Positions 1-7,625 of a stretch of DNA of 64,000 nt are shown here, one piece after another (positions within the stretch are counted from its first letter, which is position 1; every line of letters begins with the position of its first letter). The DNA lies in contig CAWBFD010000002.1 of NCBI GenBank assembly GCA_963788115.1, positions 248,001-312,000 on the forward strand, written 5' to 3'. Both the position numbers and the translations under genes were made by a program. The DNA comes from CAWBFD01 sp963788115 (GTDB lineage: Bacteria > Actinomycetota > Thermoleophilia > Solirubrobacterales > 70-9). The notes beneath the pieces were generated by a model. That model saw only the letters and a list, made by a program, of their open reading frames with translations, had not been told where the DNA came from and ran no database searches.

Positions 1-42
1 GGCCGCCGCAGCCTCCGGCGCCGGCCGCTCAACCTGGCTCAT
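1..42 (-). CDS. Possible N-terminus of a gene running off the left edge
   Basis: On the minus strand an ATG at 42 opens a frame (M-S-Q-V-E-R-P-A-P-E then an Ala run) that stays open to the window edge. Only 14 codons are visible, so no family can be named. The next gene, at 209, is divergent, which would make 43-208 a shared promoter region. This is inference from the start codon and the lack of any plus-strand gene here; it could be chance. Confidence 0.2.
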   Translation of the reverse strand, partial: MSQVERPAPEAAAA

Positions 43-208
43 CCCAATCCCCGTCGCAGTTGACCTTGCCTTGCTGACCGCGGCCGATCATGGCACCGTC
101 CGCCGCGGCCCGTGGGGGCCATTCACGCAATTCGCCGAAGTTTCCTCTCGGCCCGCCGAAATGGATTCGCGCTGTTTGGGGACGCCGCCGAGCACTAAGA
201 TTCGGGCG

Positions 209-832
209 ATGGCTCAGGAACGGACAGCCCGGCTCAGCGCATCGCCGCCGCTGTTTCAGAACCGCTTCCTCGACTTCTTCTCCAGGATCCATCCGTCGGT
301 CCCGGCGCTGATCTACGGACCGATCATCGTCGGCCTGGTGGTCCTGGCGGCCAATGACGGCCAGGGTGCGCTCGAGATCGTGGGGTTGACGCTCGGTGGC
401 GTCGCCCTGTGGACGCTGGCCGAGTACTGGCTGCATCGCAAGCTGTTCCACTGGGAGCCCGACCACCCGATCGGATCACGCCTCCACTTCGTCATCCACG
501 GCGTCCACCACGACCATCCCAACGACAAGCTGCGGCTGGTGATGCCGCCAGCCGCGAGCCTTCCGCTGGCGGCGATCTTCTTCGGGGCGTTCTGGCTCGT
601 GCTCGGGACGCCCATCGCCTACCCGGTGTTCGCCGGCTTCCTCGTGGGTTACCTGGCCTACGACTACACCCACTACTACGTCCACCACTTCGTCCCCAAG
701 AGCGACCTGGGGAAACGCCTGCGAGAGCAGCACATGCGACACCACTTCCAGGATCATCGCTACGGCTTCGGCGTCTCCTCCCCGCTCTGGGACATCATCT
801 TCCGCACACTGCCTCGCAAGCGGACGCGCTGA
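209..832 (+). CDS. Fatty acid hydroxylase / sterol desaturase family membrane enzyme
   Basis: Predicted integral membrane di-iron oxygenase of 207 residues. The His clusters of the family are all present: HRKLFH and HGVHHDHP in the first half, HYYVHHF and HMRHHFQ in the second, separated by hydrophobic segments that would form two to four membrane helices. By family knowledge such proteins hydroxylate fatty acyl chains or related lipids, using O2 at a His-coordinated di-iron site. The ATG at 209 is chosen because the frame upstream to 71 has non-conserved composition. The organisation resembles fatty acid 2-hydroxylases more than sterol desaturases, but the substrate cannot be read from sequence. 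It stands alone, with a DNA-binding protein gene downstream. Confidence 0.8.
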   Translation: MAQERTARLSASPPLFQNRFLDFFSRIHPSVPALIYGPIIVGLVVLAANDGQGALEIVGLTLGGVALWTLAEYWLHRKLFHWEPDHPIGSRLHFVIHGVHHDHPNDKLRLVMPPAASLPLAAIFFGAFWLVLGTPIAYPVFAGFLVGYLAYDYTHYYVHHFVPKSDLGKRLREQHMRHHFQDHRYGFGVSSPLWDIIFRTLPRKRTR

Positions 833-856
833 GCTGACCCTGCGGCGGCCGGCACA

Positions 857-903
857 GCACCAGTCATAACGCTCACGCGTACACTCCCATAGCTCACTGG
901 TGC
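857..903. promoter_or_regulatory. Inverted repeat upstream of the small DNA-binding protein
   Basis: GCACCAGT (857-864) and ACTGGTGC (896-903) are perfect 8-bp inverted arms with a 31-bp spacer, lying 62 bp before the start of the winged-helix gene at 966 and 24 bp after the hydroxylase stop. It could be an operator for the downstream DNA-binding protein or a weak terminator. The long spacer favours protein binding over a hairpin. Function is inferred from position only. Confidence 0.3.
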
Positions 904-965
904 GACTGGCCCGTGCGTAACGGTGACATCACCTACCTCAACCAGCCTGAAAGGAAAGGTCACAC

Positions 966-1325
966 ATGGCAATCAAGCCGTCCAGCGCCGTCGACGAGGC
1001 GGCCAACGTCATTCGCGAGCGACTCCGTGCGCTCGACGCCGAGCGTCTCAAGCTCGAGCGGGCGCTCTCACATCTGACAGAGCCCATTCGGCGAGGCCCG
1101 GGACGGCCCAGGGGATCGCGCACCAGGACCACTGCTCGCCGCCGCGGCCGGCGTAACACTCGCAGCGACCAGGCTGTGAAGATGATCAGGGAGAACCCTG
1201 GAATCACCGCATCCGAGATCGCGAAGCGAATGCGGATCAAGCCGAACTACCTCTATCGGGTGCTCGGCGACCTGCAGAAGCAGGGCGTGGTGAAGAAGGA
1301 CGGCCGCAGGTATACGGCGACTTAG
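966..1325 (+). CDS. Small DNA-binding protein: coiled coil, AT-hook-like linker, winged helix
   Basis: 119 residues in three parts. Residues 5-40 are charged and helical (likely coiled coil). Residues 43-65 are a basic linker holding an AT-hook-like core, GPGRPRGSR. Residues 68-119 look like a winged helix-turn-helix, with the recognition-helix pattern ITASEIAKRMRIKPNYLYRV and a basic wing (KKDGRRY). A good ribosome-binding site (AGGAAAGG) lies just upstream of the ATG at 966. The layout of an oligomerisation helix plus an AT-hook and a DNA-binding domain recalls nucleoid-associated or silencing proteins, but no named family is recognised with certainty. It is convergent with mdh. A sequence-specific regulator is the safe call. 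Confidence 0.75.
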   Translation: MAIKPSSAVDEAANVIRERLRALDAERLKLERALSHLTEPIRRGPGRPRGSRTRTTARRRGRRNTRSDQAVKMIRENPGITASEIAKRMRIKPNYLYRVLGDLQKQGVVKKDGRRYTAT

Positions 1326-1396
1326 GGGCCTCACCGCCCACCCGCGTCGGATCGCCCACCTCCTGTGTTGGCGAATCGACGTCGGTGAGACGTCCG

Positions 1397-2386
1397 CTAG
1401 ACCAGGCCCAGCTGCGCCACCGCGTCCCGCTCCTCGCGGAGCTCGGCGACGCTCGCCTCGATCCGTTGGCGGGAGAAGTCATCGATCTCGAGGCCCTCGA
1501 CGATCGACCAGTCGCCCTCCTCGCAGGTGCACGGGAAGCTCGAGATCAGCGGCTCGTCGACCTCGTAGGCCCCGTTCGAGAGGACTGACATCGAGACCCA
1601 GTCGCCCTCGGGGGTCCCGAGCACCCAGTCGCGCATGTGATCGATGGCGGCATTCGCCGCCGAGCCCGCGCTGGAGGCGCCACGGACCTCGATCACGGCG
1701 GCCCCCCGCTTGGCCACGGTCGGGATGAACTCCTCGGCGATCCACGCCTCGTCGTCGACGGCGTCCCAGGCGCTCCGCCCCCCCACCTTCGCATGGACCA
1801 GATCGGGGTACTGGGTCGTCGAGTGGTTGCCCCAGATGGTCATGTTCGTGACCTCGGTCACCGGCACCCGCAGCTTGTTCGCCACCTGGGCGATCGCCCG
1901 GTTGTGGTCGAGGCGGGTCATCGCGGTGAATCGCTCCCGGGGGACGTCCGGGGCGTGCGACATGGCGATCAGAGCGTTCGTGTTGGCTGGATTTCCGACC
2001 ACCAACACCCTGACGTCGTCTGCCGCTCCCTGGTTGATCGCCTCCCCCTGGGGCCGGAAGATCGCGCCGTTGGCCTCGAGCAGGTCCGAGCGCTCCATTC
2101 CCGGGCCGCGCGGGCGAGCCCCGATCAGCATCGCGACGTTGCAGCCGTCGAACGCCCGTTTCGGGTCGTCCGACAGGTCGATGCCGGCCAGGAGCGGGAA
2201 GGCACAGTCGTCGAGCTCCATCGCCGTCCCCTCCGCGGCCTTGATCGCCTCAGGGATCTCCAGCAGCCGCAGGGCGACGGGGGTGTCTTCCCCCAGCATC
2301 TCCCCGCTGGCGATCCGGAACAGGATCGCGTACCCGATCTGGCCGGCTGCGCCGGTGACCGTCACGTTGACCGGTGGCTCGCTCAT
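1397..2386 (-). CDS. mdh: Malate dehydrogenase
   Basis: NAD-dependent malate dehydrogenase (malate to oxaloacetate, TCA cycle, cytosolic), 329 residues, normal length. The N-terminal Rossmann motif is GAAGQIGYAI (residues 13-22). The substrate loop PRGPGMERSDLL, the RLDHNRA segment and the catalytic-His segment WGNHSTTQYPD are all intact. The sequence follows the long MDH group found in actinobacteria, in which the loop arginine is clear. It is the second gene of a minus-strand operon, 35 bp after isocitrate dehydrogenase, with GAGGAG as ribosome-binding site. The pairing of two TCA enzymes and the sdh genes 9 kb away suggest a loosely clustered TCA region. Confidence 0.95.
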   Translation of the reverse strand: MSEPPVNVTVTGAAGQIGYAILFRIASGEMLGEDTPVALRLLEIPEAIKAAEGTAMELDDCAFPLLAGIDLSDDPKRAFDGCNVAMLIGARPRGPGMERSDLLEANGAIFRPQGEAINQGAADDVRVLVVGNPANTNALIAMSHAPDVPRERFTAMTRLDHNRAIAQVANKLRVPVTEVTNMTIWGNHSTTQYPDLVHAKVGGRSAWDAVDDEAWIAEEFIPTVAKRGAAVIEVRGASSAGSAANAAIDHMRDWVLGTPEGDWVSMSVLSNGAYEVDEPLISSFPCTCEEGDWSIVEGLEIDDFSRQRIEASVAELREERDAVAQLGLV

Positions 2387-2421
2387 TCGGGACTCCTCGA
2401 AAGTTGGCTTGCTCGCTGGCT

Positions 2422-3501
2422 CTAACGCCGAAGCTCGGCGATCACCGCGTCCGCATACTCCGATGTACCCACCGCGGTCGGATCATCACGCGTCGGCTTC
2501 AGGTCGTAGGTGACCTTCTCGCCCTTGCGGATCACCTCCGCGATCGCGCCCTCCATCCGATCGGCCGCCTCGGCCTCGTCGAGGTGGCGGAGCATCAATA
2601 CACCCGAGAGCATCAGCGCCGTCGGGTTCGCCTTGTTCTGGCCGGCATACTTTGGCGCCGAGCCGTGCGTCGCCTCGAACATCGCCGCCTCGGTCCCGAT
2701 ATTGCCCCCCGGGGCGAGCCCGAGCCCGCCGATCATGCCGGCACCGAGGTCGCTGACGATGTCACCGTAGAGATTCGGCAGCACGATCACGTCGTACTCC
2801 TCCGGGCGAGAGACGAGCTGGTTGCAGAGGTTGTCGATGATCCGGTCCTCGAACTCGATCTCGGAGTGACGCTCGGCGACCTCGCGGGCGACCTCGAGGA
2901 AGAGCCCGTCTGAGAACTTCATGATGTTCGCCTTGTGGCCGGCGGTCACCTTGCGCCGGCCGTTTCGCTTTGCGTAGTCGAACGCCGCCTCGACGATCCG
3001 GTCCGAGCCGAAGACCGAGATCGGCTTGATCGAGATCCCGGCGTCGTCGCGGACGGTGGCGCCCAGGCTCGCAAGCGACTCCCGCAGCCTGGCGTTCTCG
3101 TCGCTGCCCCGCTCGAACTCGATCCCGGCGTAGAGGTCCTCGGTGTTCTCGCGGACGATGACAACGTCGACCTTGGTGAAGTGCGAGCGCACTCCCTCGT
3201 ACAGCTTGCAGGGGCGGATACACGCGTACAGGTCCAGCTCCTTGCGAAGCAGCACGTTGACCGAGCGCCAGCCGGATCCCACCGGGGTGGTGGTCGGGCC
3301 CTTGATGCCCACCCCGTGACGCTTGATCGAATCCAGGGTGCGTTCCGGGAACGGCGTCCCCTCAGCCTCGTAGGTGTCGATACCGGCGGGATGCTCGTCC
3401 CACTCGAACCCGACTCCGGTCGCCTCGAGCACCCTTCTGGTCGCCTCCGCGATCTCGGGGCCGATTCCGTCGCCGGGGATGAAGGTGACAGTGTGGGCCA
3501 T
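2422..3501 (-). CDS. icd: NAD-dependent isocitrate dehydrogenase
   Basis: 359-residue decarboxylating dehydrogenase of the isocitrate/isopropylmalate family. The N-terminal motif is PGDGIGPEI. The active-site region GPTTTPVGSGWRSVNV followed by LRKELDLYACIRPC matches NAD-isocitrate dehydrogenases better than LeuB, as does RENTEDLYAGIEFE. The metal and cofactor region NLYGDIVSDLGAG and GLAPGGNIG is complete. It converts isocitrate to 2-oxoglutarate. The gene is first in a two-gene operon with mdh and is divergent from the AidB-like gene across a 90-bp region with two palindromes. Confusion with 3-isopropylmalate dehydrogenase is the main alternative; absence of leu genes and linkage to mdh favour isocitrate. 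Confidence 0.88.
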   Translation of the reverse strand: MAHTVTFIPGDGIGPEIAEATRRVLEATGVGFEWDEHPAGIDTYEAEGTPFPERTLDSIKRHGVGIKGPTTTPVGSGWRSVNVLLRKELDLYACIRPCKLYEGVRSHFTKVDVVIVRENTEDLYAGIEFERGSDENARLRESLASLGATVRDDAGISIKPISVFGSDRIVEAAFDYAKRNGRRKVTAGHKANIMKFSDGLFLEVAREVAERHSEIEFEDRIIDNLCNQLVSRPEEYDVIVLPNLYGDIVSDLGAGMIGGLGLAPGGNIGTEAAMFEATHGSAPKYAGQNKANPTALMLSGVLMLRHLDEAEAADRMEGAIAEVIRKGEKVTYDLKPTRDDPTAVGTSEYADAVIAELRR

Positions 3502-3527
3502 TGGGGCGCCGCATAGTAATCACTTGC

Positions 3528-3577
3528 GGCGGCTTCGCCGCCCGACCAGCCCCAGCCGGCACACTTTGTGTGCCGGC
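3528..3577. promoter_or_regulatory. Two palindromes in the icd/aidB divergent promoter region
   Basis: The 90-bp gap between divergent starts holds GGCGGC-TTC-GCCGCC (3528-3542) and a perfect 10-bp palindrome GCCGGCACAC-TTT-GTGTGCCGGC (3555-3577). The second ends 14 bp before the AidB-like start at 3592. Its symmetry and place suit a dimeric repressor site, or a hairpin in the aidB leader. No regulator gene lies directly beside it. Confidence 0.5.
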
Positions 3578-3591
3578 CTAGAATCACCGGC

Positions 3592-5262
3592 ATGGCCACC
3601 ACCGAGCCGCGCCAAGCGGAGGCGAGCCACGAGGTCACGAACCAGCCGCCGCCGCTCGAGGACTACAGCCTGTTCGAGTCAGATCGGGTCCTCGGCGAGG
3701 CGCTTCGCCGCGAGGGCGGGGAGTGGGCGCTCGACCGCGCGCGGAAGCTGGGCGCCCTCTGCGGGCTGCCGGAGATGATCCGCTTCGGGTTCGAGGCGAA
3801 CGAGAACCCGCCGAGGCTCCGCACCCACGACCGCTTCGGCCACCGCATCGACGAGGTCGAGTTCCACCCGGCCTGGCACGCCCTGATGCGGGTGGGGGTC
3901 GCTCACGGCCTGCATGCCCTCCCGTGGCGCGAGCCAGGGCCCGGAGCGCATGTCGCCCGGGCGGCACTGTTCAGCATGCTGGGCCAGGTCGATGCCGGCG
4001 TCGGATGCCCGCTGTCGATGACCTACTCGGCGATCCCGGCGCTGCGGGCAACCCCCGAGGTGGCCGCCGAGTGGGAGCCGCGCCTGCTCTCGCTCGAATA
4101 CGACGAGCGCCTGATGCCCGTCGAGGAGAAGCGGGGGGCGCTGTGCGGGATGGCGATGACCGAGAAGCAGGGCGGCTCTGACGTGCGCGCCAACACCACC
4201 ACCGCGCGAGCGCTCAACGGCGGGGGACCCGGCGGCGAGTACGAGATCACCGGTCACAAGTGGTTCTGCTCGGCCCCGATGTGCGATGCGTTCCTGGTCC
4301 TGGCCCAGGCCGACGGCGGGCTCTCGTGCTTCCTCCTCCCCCGCTTCACCCCCGACGGCGAGCGCAACCGCTTCCACCTGCAGCGGCTCAAGGACAAGCT
4401 CGGCAACCGGTCCAACGCCTCATCGGAGGTCGAGTTCGCGGGCGCGTGGGCGGTGCTCGTCGGCGAGGAGGGCCGCGGGGTCCCGACGATCATCGAGATG
4501 GTCAACCACACCCGGCTCGACTGCGTGATCGGGTCGGCGGCCGGGATGCGCGCCGGGGTTGCGCACGCGAGCTGGCACGCGGCGCACCGCGCCGCCTTCG
4601 GCAAGCTCCTGGTCGAGCAGCCGCTGATGCAAAACGTGCTCGCCGACCTCGCCGTGGAGTCGGAGGCGGCGACCGTCTCCGCGATGCGACTCGCGCGCGC
4701 CTATGACGAGTCGGCGGGCGGCGACGAGGACGCCGGCGCGCTGCGGCGCCTCGCCACCGCCGTGCTCAAGTACTGGGTCTGCAAACGGCTTCCGTCGCAT
4801 TCGGTCGAGGCGCTCGAGTGTCTCGGCGGCAACGGCTACGTGGAGGAGTCGGGGATGCCGAGGCTCTACCGGGAGTCGCCGCTGAACTCGATCTGGGAGG
4901 GGTCCGGCAACGTGCAGTGCCTCGACGTCCTTCGAGCGATGGCCCGCGAGCCGGACTCGGTTGAGGCGTTCCTGACCGAGGTCGAGGAGGCGGCGGGCGC
5001 CGATCCGCGCCTCGACGCCGCGGTGACGGCGCTGCGCGAGGAGCTATCCGAGATCGAGGCGATCGAGTCGCGGGCCCGCCGCGTGGTCGAGCGGATGGCG
5101 CTGACGCTGCAGGGCTCGCTCATGGTCCGGTTTGGCGATGAAGCCGTCGCGGATGCCTTCTGCGGGTCGCGCCTTGGCGGCGATTGGGGCCGCGCCTTCG
5201 GCACCCTCCCACCGGGCACGGACTTCGCACGGATCATCGATCGTCACGCGCCGGTCGTCTGA
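3592..5262 (+). CDS. AidB-like acyl-CoA dehydrogenase family protein
   Basis: 556-residue flavoprotein of the AidB branch of the acyl-CoA dehydrogenase superfamily. The N-terminus carries the AidB-type NQPPPLEDYSLFESD and later VEFHPAWHALM. The flavin-binding middle domain has MTEKQGGSDVRAN and WFCSAPMCDAF. The C-terminal domain keeps the catalytic-glutamate region LYRESPLNSIWEGSGN. The length is about 10-15 residues longer than E. coli AidB at the end. E. coli AidB is induced by alkylation damage and binds DNA; in actinobacteria close relatives are often annotated as isovaleryl-CoA dehydrogenase. The start at 3592 (MATTEPRQ) is preferred to 3568. It stands alone, convergent with the regulator gene. 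Whether it is catabolic or protective cannot be decided here. Confidence 0.88.
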   Translation: MATTEPRQAEASHEVTNQPPPLEDYSLFESDRVLGEALRREGGEWALDRARKLGALCGLPEMIRFGFEANENPPRLRTHDRFGHRIDEVEFHPAWHALMRVGVAHGLHALPWREPGPGAHVARAALFSMLGQVDAGVGCPLSMTYSAIPALRATPEVAAEWEPRLLSLEYDERLMPVEEKRGALCGMAMTEKQGGSDVRANTTTARALNGGGPGGEYEITGHKWFCSAPMCDAFLVLAQADGGLSCFLLPRFTPDGERNRFHLQRLKDKLGNRSNASSEVEFAGAWAVLVGEEGRGVPTIIEMVNHTRLDCVIGSAAGMRAGVAHASWHAAHRAAFGKLLVEQPLMQNVLADLAVESEAATVSAMRLARAYDESAGGDEDAGALRRLATAVLKYWVCKRLPSHSVEALECLGGNGYVEESGMPRLYRESPLNSIWEGSGNVQCLDVLRAMAREPDSVEAFLTEVEEAAGADPRLDAAVTALREELSEIEAIESRARRVVERMALTLQGSLMVRFGDEAVADAFCGSRLGGDWGRAFGTLPPGTDFARIIDRHAPVV

Positions 5263-5284
5263 GCGCCGACGCGCGGTTCCACCC

Positions 5285-6466
5285 CTACGAGCGGGGCGCC
5301 GCGCGCAGGGCGATCGCCAGCGCCAGGCGCCCCTCCGGGTCATCGAGCGCCGAGCCGAGCGCATCGCGGAGCTGGCGCACGCGGTAGCGGACGGTCTGTG
5401 GGTGGATCTCCAGGGCCCGCGCGACCTGCTCCACGCGTCCCTGGTGATCGAGCCACGCGCGCAGGGTCGCGCGCAGCTTTCGTCGCGGTCCGGGCCCGAG
5501 CGAGTCGAGCGGCGCGAGCCAGCGCTCCGCCAGAGCGCGGCCGAGGGCGGGGTCGGCGTGGATCACCAGCGCCGGCAGATGTTGGTCGGCGCGGATGGGA
5601 CCATCTGCGCGGATCGCCCCGTCGGCCGCCAGCCTCAGGGCGAGCCTGGCGCGAGCAACGCTCTCGCCCGCCGCGCTCCACGCGACGCTTGGGCCGATCG
5701 CCGCCCTGATGTCGCCGAGCGCACGCTCGATCGTGCGGCCCCGACCGGGGGCGTCGGGATCGCCCACCAGGATCACCGCCTGGCCCTCGCGGTCCGCGCC
5801 GATCGCCTCCGGCCCCAGCCTTCCCGCAAGCGCCTCGGCCCGCTCGCCCGAGGCGACGATCGCCGCGAGGCGGGGTGGCAGGCTCCACCCGGCCGCCTCC
5901 GCAGCGGGCCTCACGGCCTCGGGCTCGGCGACCGGCCCGTCGACCAGCATCGCGATCAGCCGGCGGCGGCGGCGCTGGCTCTCGCCCGCGGCCTCCGACT
6001 GCGCCTGGGCGTAACCCTCGACCGACTCCGCCGAGAGCCCGTCGATGTAAGCGAACATCGCCTCGCCGAGGCGATACACCACCTCGGGCTCGAGACCGGC
6101 GGCGGTGCCGGCGTCGGCGAATCGCCGCCAGGCGATCCGTGCCCCAACCCGGTACGCCGCGAGCAGGGCATCGAGGCTCCGTCCCTGGGCGAACTCGCCC
6201 CGCCCGAGCTCGACGTAGATCCTTCGCGAGCTCCCCTGGTCGGCACGCGCGTCGGCGATCAGGTCGAGGAAGCGGCTGAGGGCGCGCTCGGTGCCGGTCC
6301 GGACCGCGCGCCCGAACGTGCCCTCCATCGGCCGCCGGTAGGCCTCGACCTCGCGGCCGACGGCGCCGACGATCTCATCAGAGAGATCCGGGATCAGCGG
6401 GCGCAGGACATCGACCACCTCCGGTGGGAGCTCGAGCCACGGGTGCGTCTCGGTGGCGGTCGCCAC
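5285..6466 (-). CDS. PucR-type helix-turn-helix transcription regulator
   Basis: About 393 residues. The first 160 form a helical sensory region of the type found before PucR modules (includes YRVGARIAWRRFAD and EAMFAYIDGLSAESVEGYA). The middle is a degenerate GGDEF-like/CdaR region. The C-terminal 60 residues hold the PucR helix-turn-helix: LRAWLDHQGRVEQVARAL then EIHPQTVRYRVRQLRDALG. Such proteins usually activate catabolic or lipid genes in response to a small molecule. A GTG at 6466 is preferred; a TTG at 6514 is the other choice. The gene is divergent from the desaturase at 6578, a strong hint that it controls lipid unsaturation. Confidence 0.85.
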   Translation of the reverse strand: MATATETHPWLELPPEVVDVLRPLIPDLSDEIVGAVGREVEAYRRPMEGTFGRAVRTGTERALSRFLDLIADARADQGSSRRIYVELGRGEFAQGRSLDALLAAYRVGARIAWRRFADAGTAAGLEPEVVYRLGEAMFAYIDGLSAESVEGYAQAQSEAAGESQRRRRRLIAMLVDGPVAEPEAVRPAAEAAGWSLPPRLAAIVASGERAEALAGRLGPEAIGADREGQAVILVGDPDAPGRGRTIERALGDIRAAIGPSVAWSAAGESVARARLALRLAADGAIRADGPIRADQHLPALVIHADPALGRALAERWLAPLDSLGPGPRRKLRATLRAWLDHQGRVEQVARALEIHPQTVRYRVRQLRDALGSALDDPEGRLALAIALRAAPRS

Positions 6467-6577
6467 GGGCGCAACCCTAGCGGCTGCGGGCCGAGAATTG
6501 TCGGAAATCAACAAATCCGGTCGCGCCGAATCGCCACGACCGACAAGAAATCGGCCCGGAGATGTCGTTTTCTATCG

Positions 6578-7540
6578 ATGATGACGACCACGAAGGCCGC
6601 TCCAGCCGCGCGGGGGCGCGCGATGCCCGCGAGCCACCCCGAGCCGGAAGCCGCGCCGCCGATGAGCAGGGCGCACCGGATCGCGAACCTCGCCGGCGTC
6701 GTGCTCCCGTTCCTCGGGCTGATCGTCGCCATCGTCCTGCTGTGGAACCGCGCGGTCGACTGGGTCGACCTCGCCATCCTCGTGTTCATGTACGCGGTCG
6801 CGGGCTTCGGGATCACGGTCGGCTTCCACCGACTCCTCACCCATCGATCGTTCCGGACCCACAAGCCCATCGAGTACGCGTTTGCGATCGCCGGCTCGAT
6901 GGCCGCACAGGGCTCGGTGATCGCGTGGGTCGCGGACCACCGCAAGCACCATGCCCACGCCGATCGCGAGGGCGACCCCCACAGTCCTCACGTCGGACAC
7001 GGCTCCGGACTGCGCGGCCTGTGGCACGCGCACACCGGCTGGCTGTTCGAGGGACACGGTCGCGCCAACCCCCGCCGCTACGCTCGCGAGCTTTGGGAGG
7101 ACCCCGGAATGCGGGCAATCGATCGCGCCTTCCCCTGGTTGACGCTGCTCAGCCTGCTGATCCCGTTCGCGCTCGGCTGGCTCCTCCACGGCGCCCTGTT
7201 CGGGGCGCTCACCGCGCTGATCTGGGGCGGCCTGGTTCGGACCTTCTTGCTCCACCACATCACCTGGTCGGTGAACTCGGTCTGCCACTACTTCGGCCGG
7301 CGCCGGTTCGCGGTGGAGGACGAATCCACGAACGTGGCGTTCCTCTCGCTGGTGTCGTTCGGCGAGTCCTGGCACCACAACCACCACACCTTCCCCCGCT
7401 CCGCCGCTCACGGGCTCAGGTGGTGGGAGCTTGACGTCGGTGACTGGCTGATCCGGGGCCTGGAGCGCCTCGGGCTCGCCTGGAACGTCGTCCGGATCTC
7501 GCCCGAGCGCCAGCGCCAGCTCGCCGCCGCCGCCGAGTAG
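6578..7540 (+). CDS. Acyl-CoA / fatty acid desaturase
   Basis: Integral membrane desaturase of about 320 residues. The three His boxes of the delta-9 family are present: HRLLTHRSF, DHRKHHAHAD and SWHHNHHTFP, between four hydrophobic segments (for example VLPFLGLIVAIVLLW and FALGWLLHGALFGALTAL). It would insert a cis double bond into acyl-CoA or acyl-lipid with O2 and an electron donor. The start at 6578 (two ATGs in a row, the second at 6581) is chosen as the first start beyond the divergent regulator; an ATG at 6623 is also possible. The frame is open far upstream, but that part is antisense to the PucR gene. Regulation by the divergent PucR protein is inferred from position. Confidence 0.92.
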   Translation: MMTTTKAAPAARGRAMPASHPEPEAAPPMSRAHRIANLAGVVLPFLGLIVAIVLLWNRAVDWVDLAILVFMYAVAGFGITVGFHRLLTHRSFRTHKPIEYAFAIAGSMAAQGSVIAWVADHRKHHAHADREGDPHSPHVGHGSGLRGLWHAHTGWLFEGHGRANPRRYARELWEDPGMRAIDRAFPWLTLLSLLIPFALGWLLHGALFGALTALIWGGLVRTFLLHHITWSVNSVCHYFGRRRFAVEDESTNVAFLSLVSFGESWHHNHHTFPRSAAHGLRWWELDVGDWLIRGLERLGLAWNVVRISPERQRQLAAAAE

Positions 7541-7550
7541 CGCCGCGTCC

Positions 7551-7573
7551 ACCAATGGTGGGCGTCCATTGGT
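7551..7573. promoter_or_regulatory. Interrupted palindrome between desaturase and M28 peptidase
   Basis: ACCAATGG (7551-7558) and CCATTGGT (7566-7573) are perfect 8-bp inverted arms 7 bp apart, in the 85-bp gap between the desaturase stop and the peptidase start at 7626. A TTGACG hexamer overlaps the right arm. It could be an operator for the peptidase gene or a weak terminator for the desaturase. Confidence 0.4.
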
Positions 7574-7625
7574 TGACGGGGCACTAGTGCCGCCCAAGGC
7601 AGGGGCCAGGTAGGGTTCCGCGGCC

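Noticed and set aside
5132..6577. Plus-strand open frame running into the desaturase gene
   Set aside because: It is antisense to the PucR-type regulator; desaturase homology begins only after 6578.
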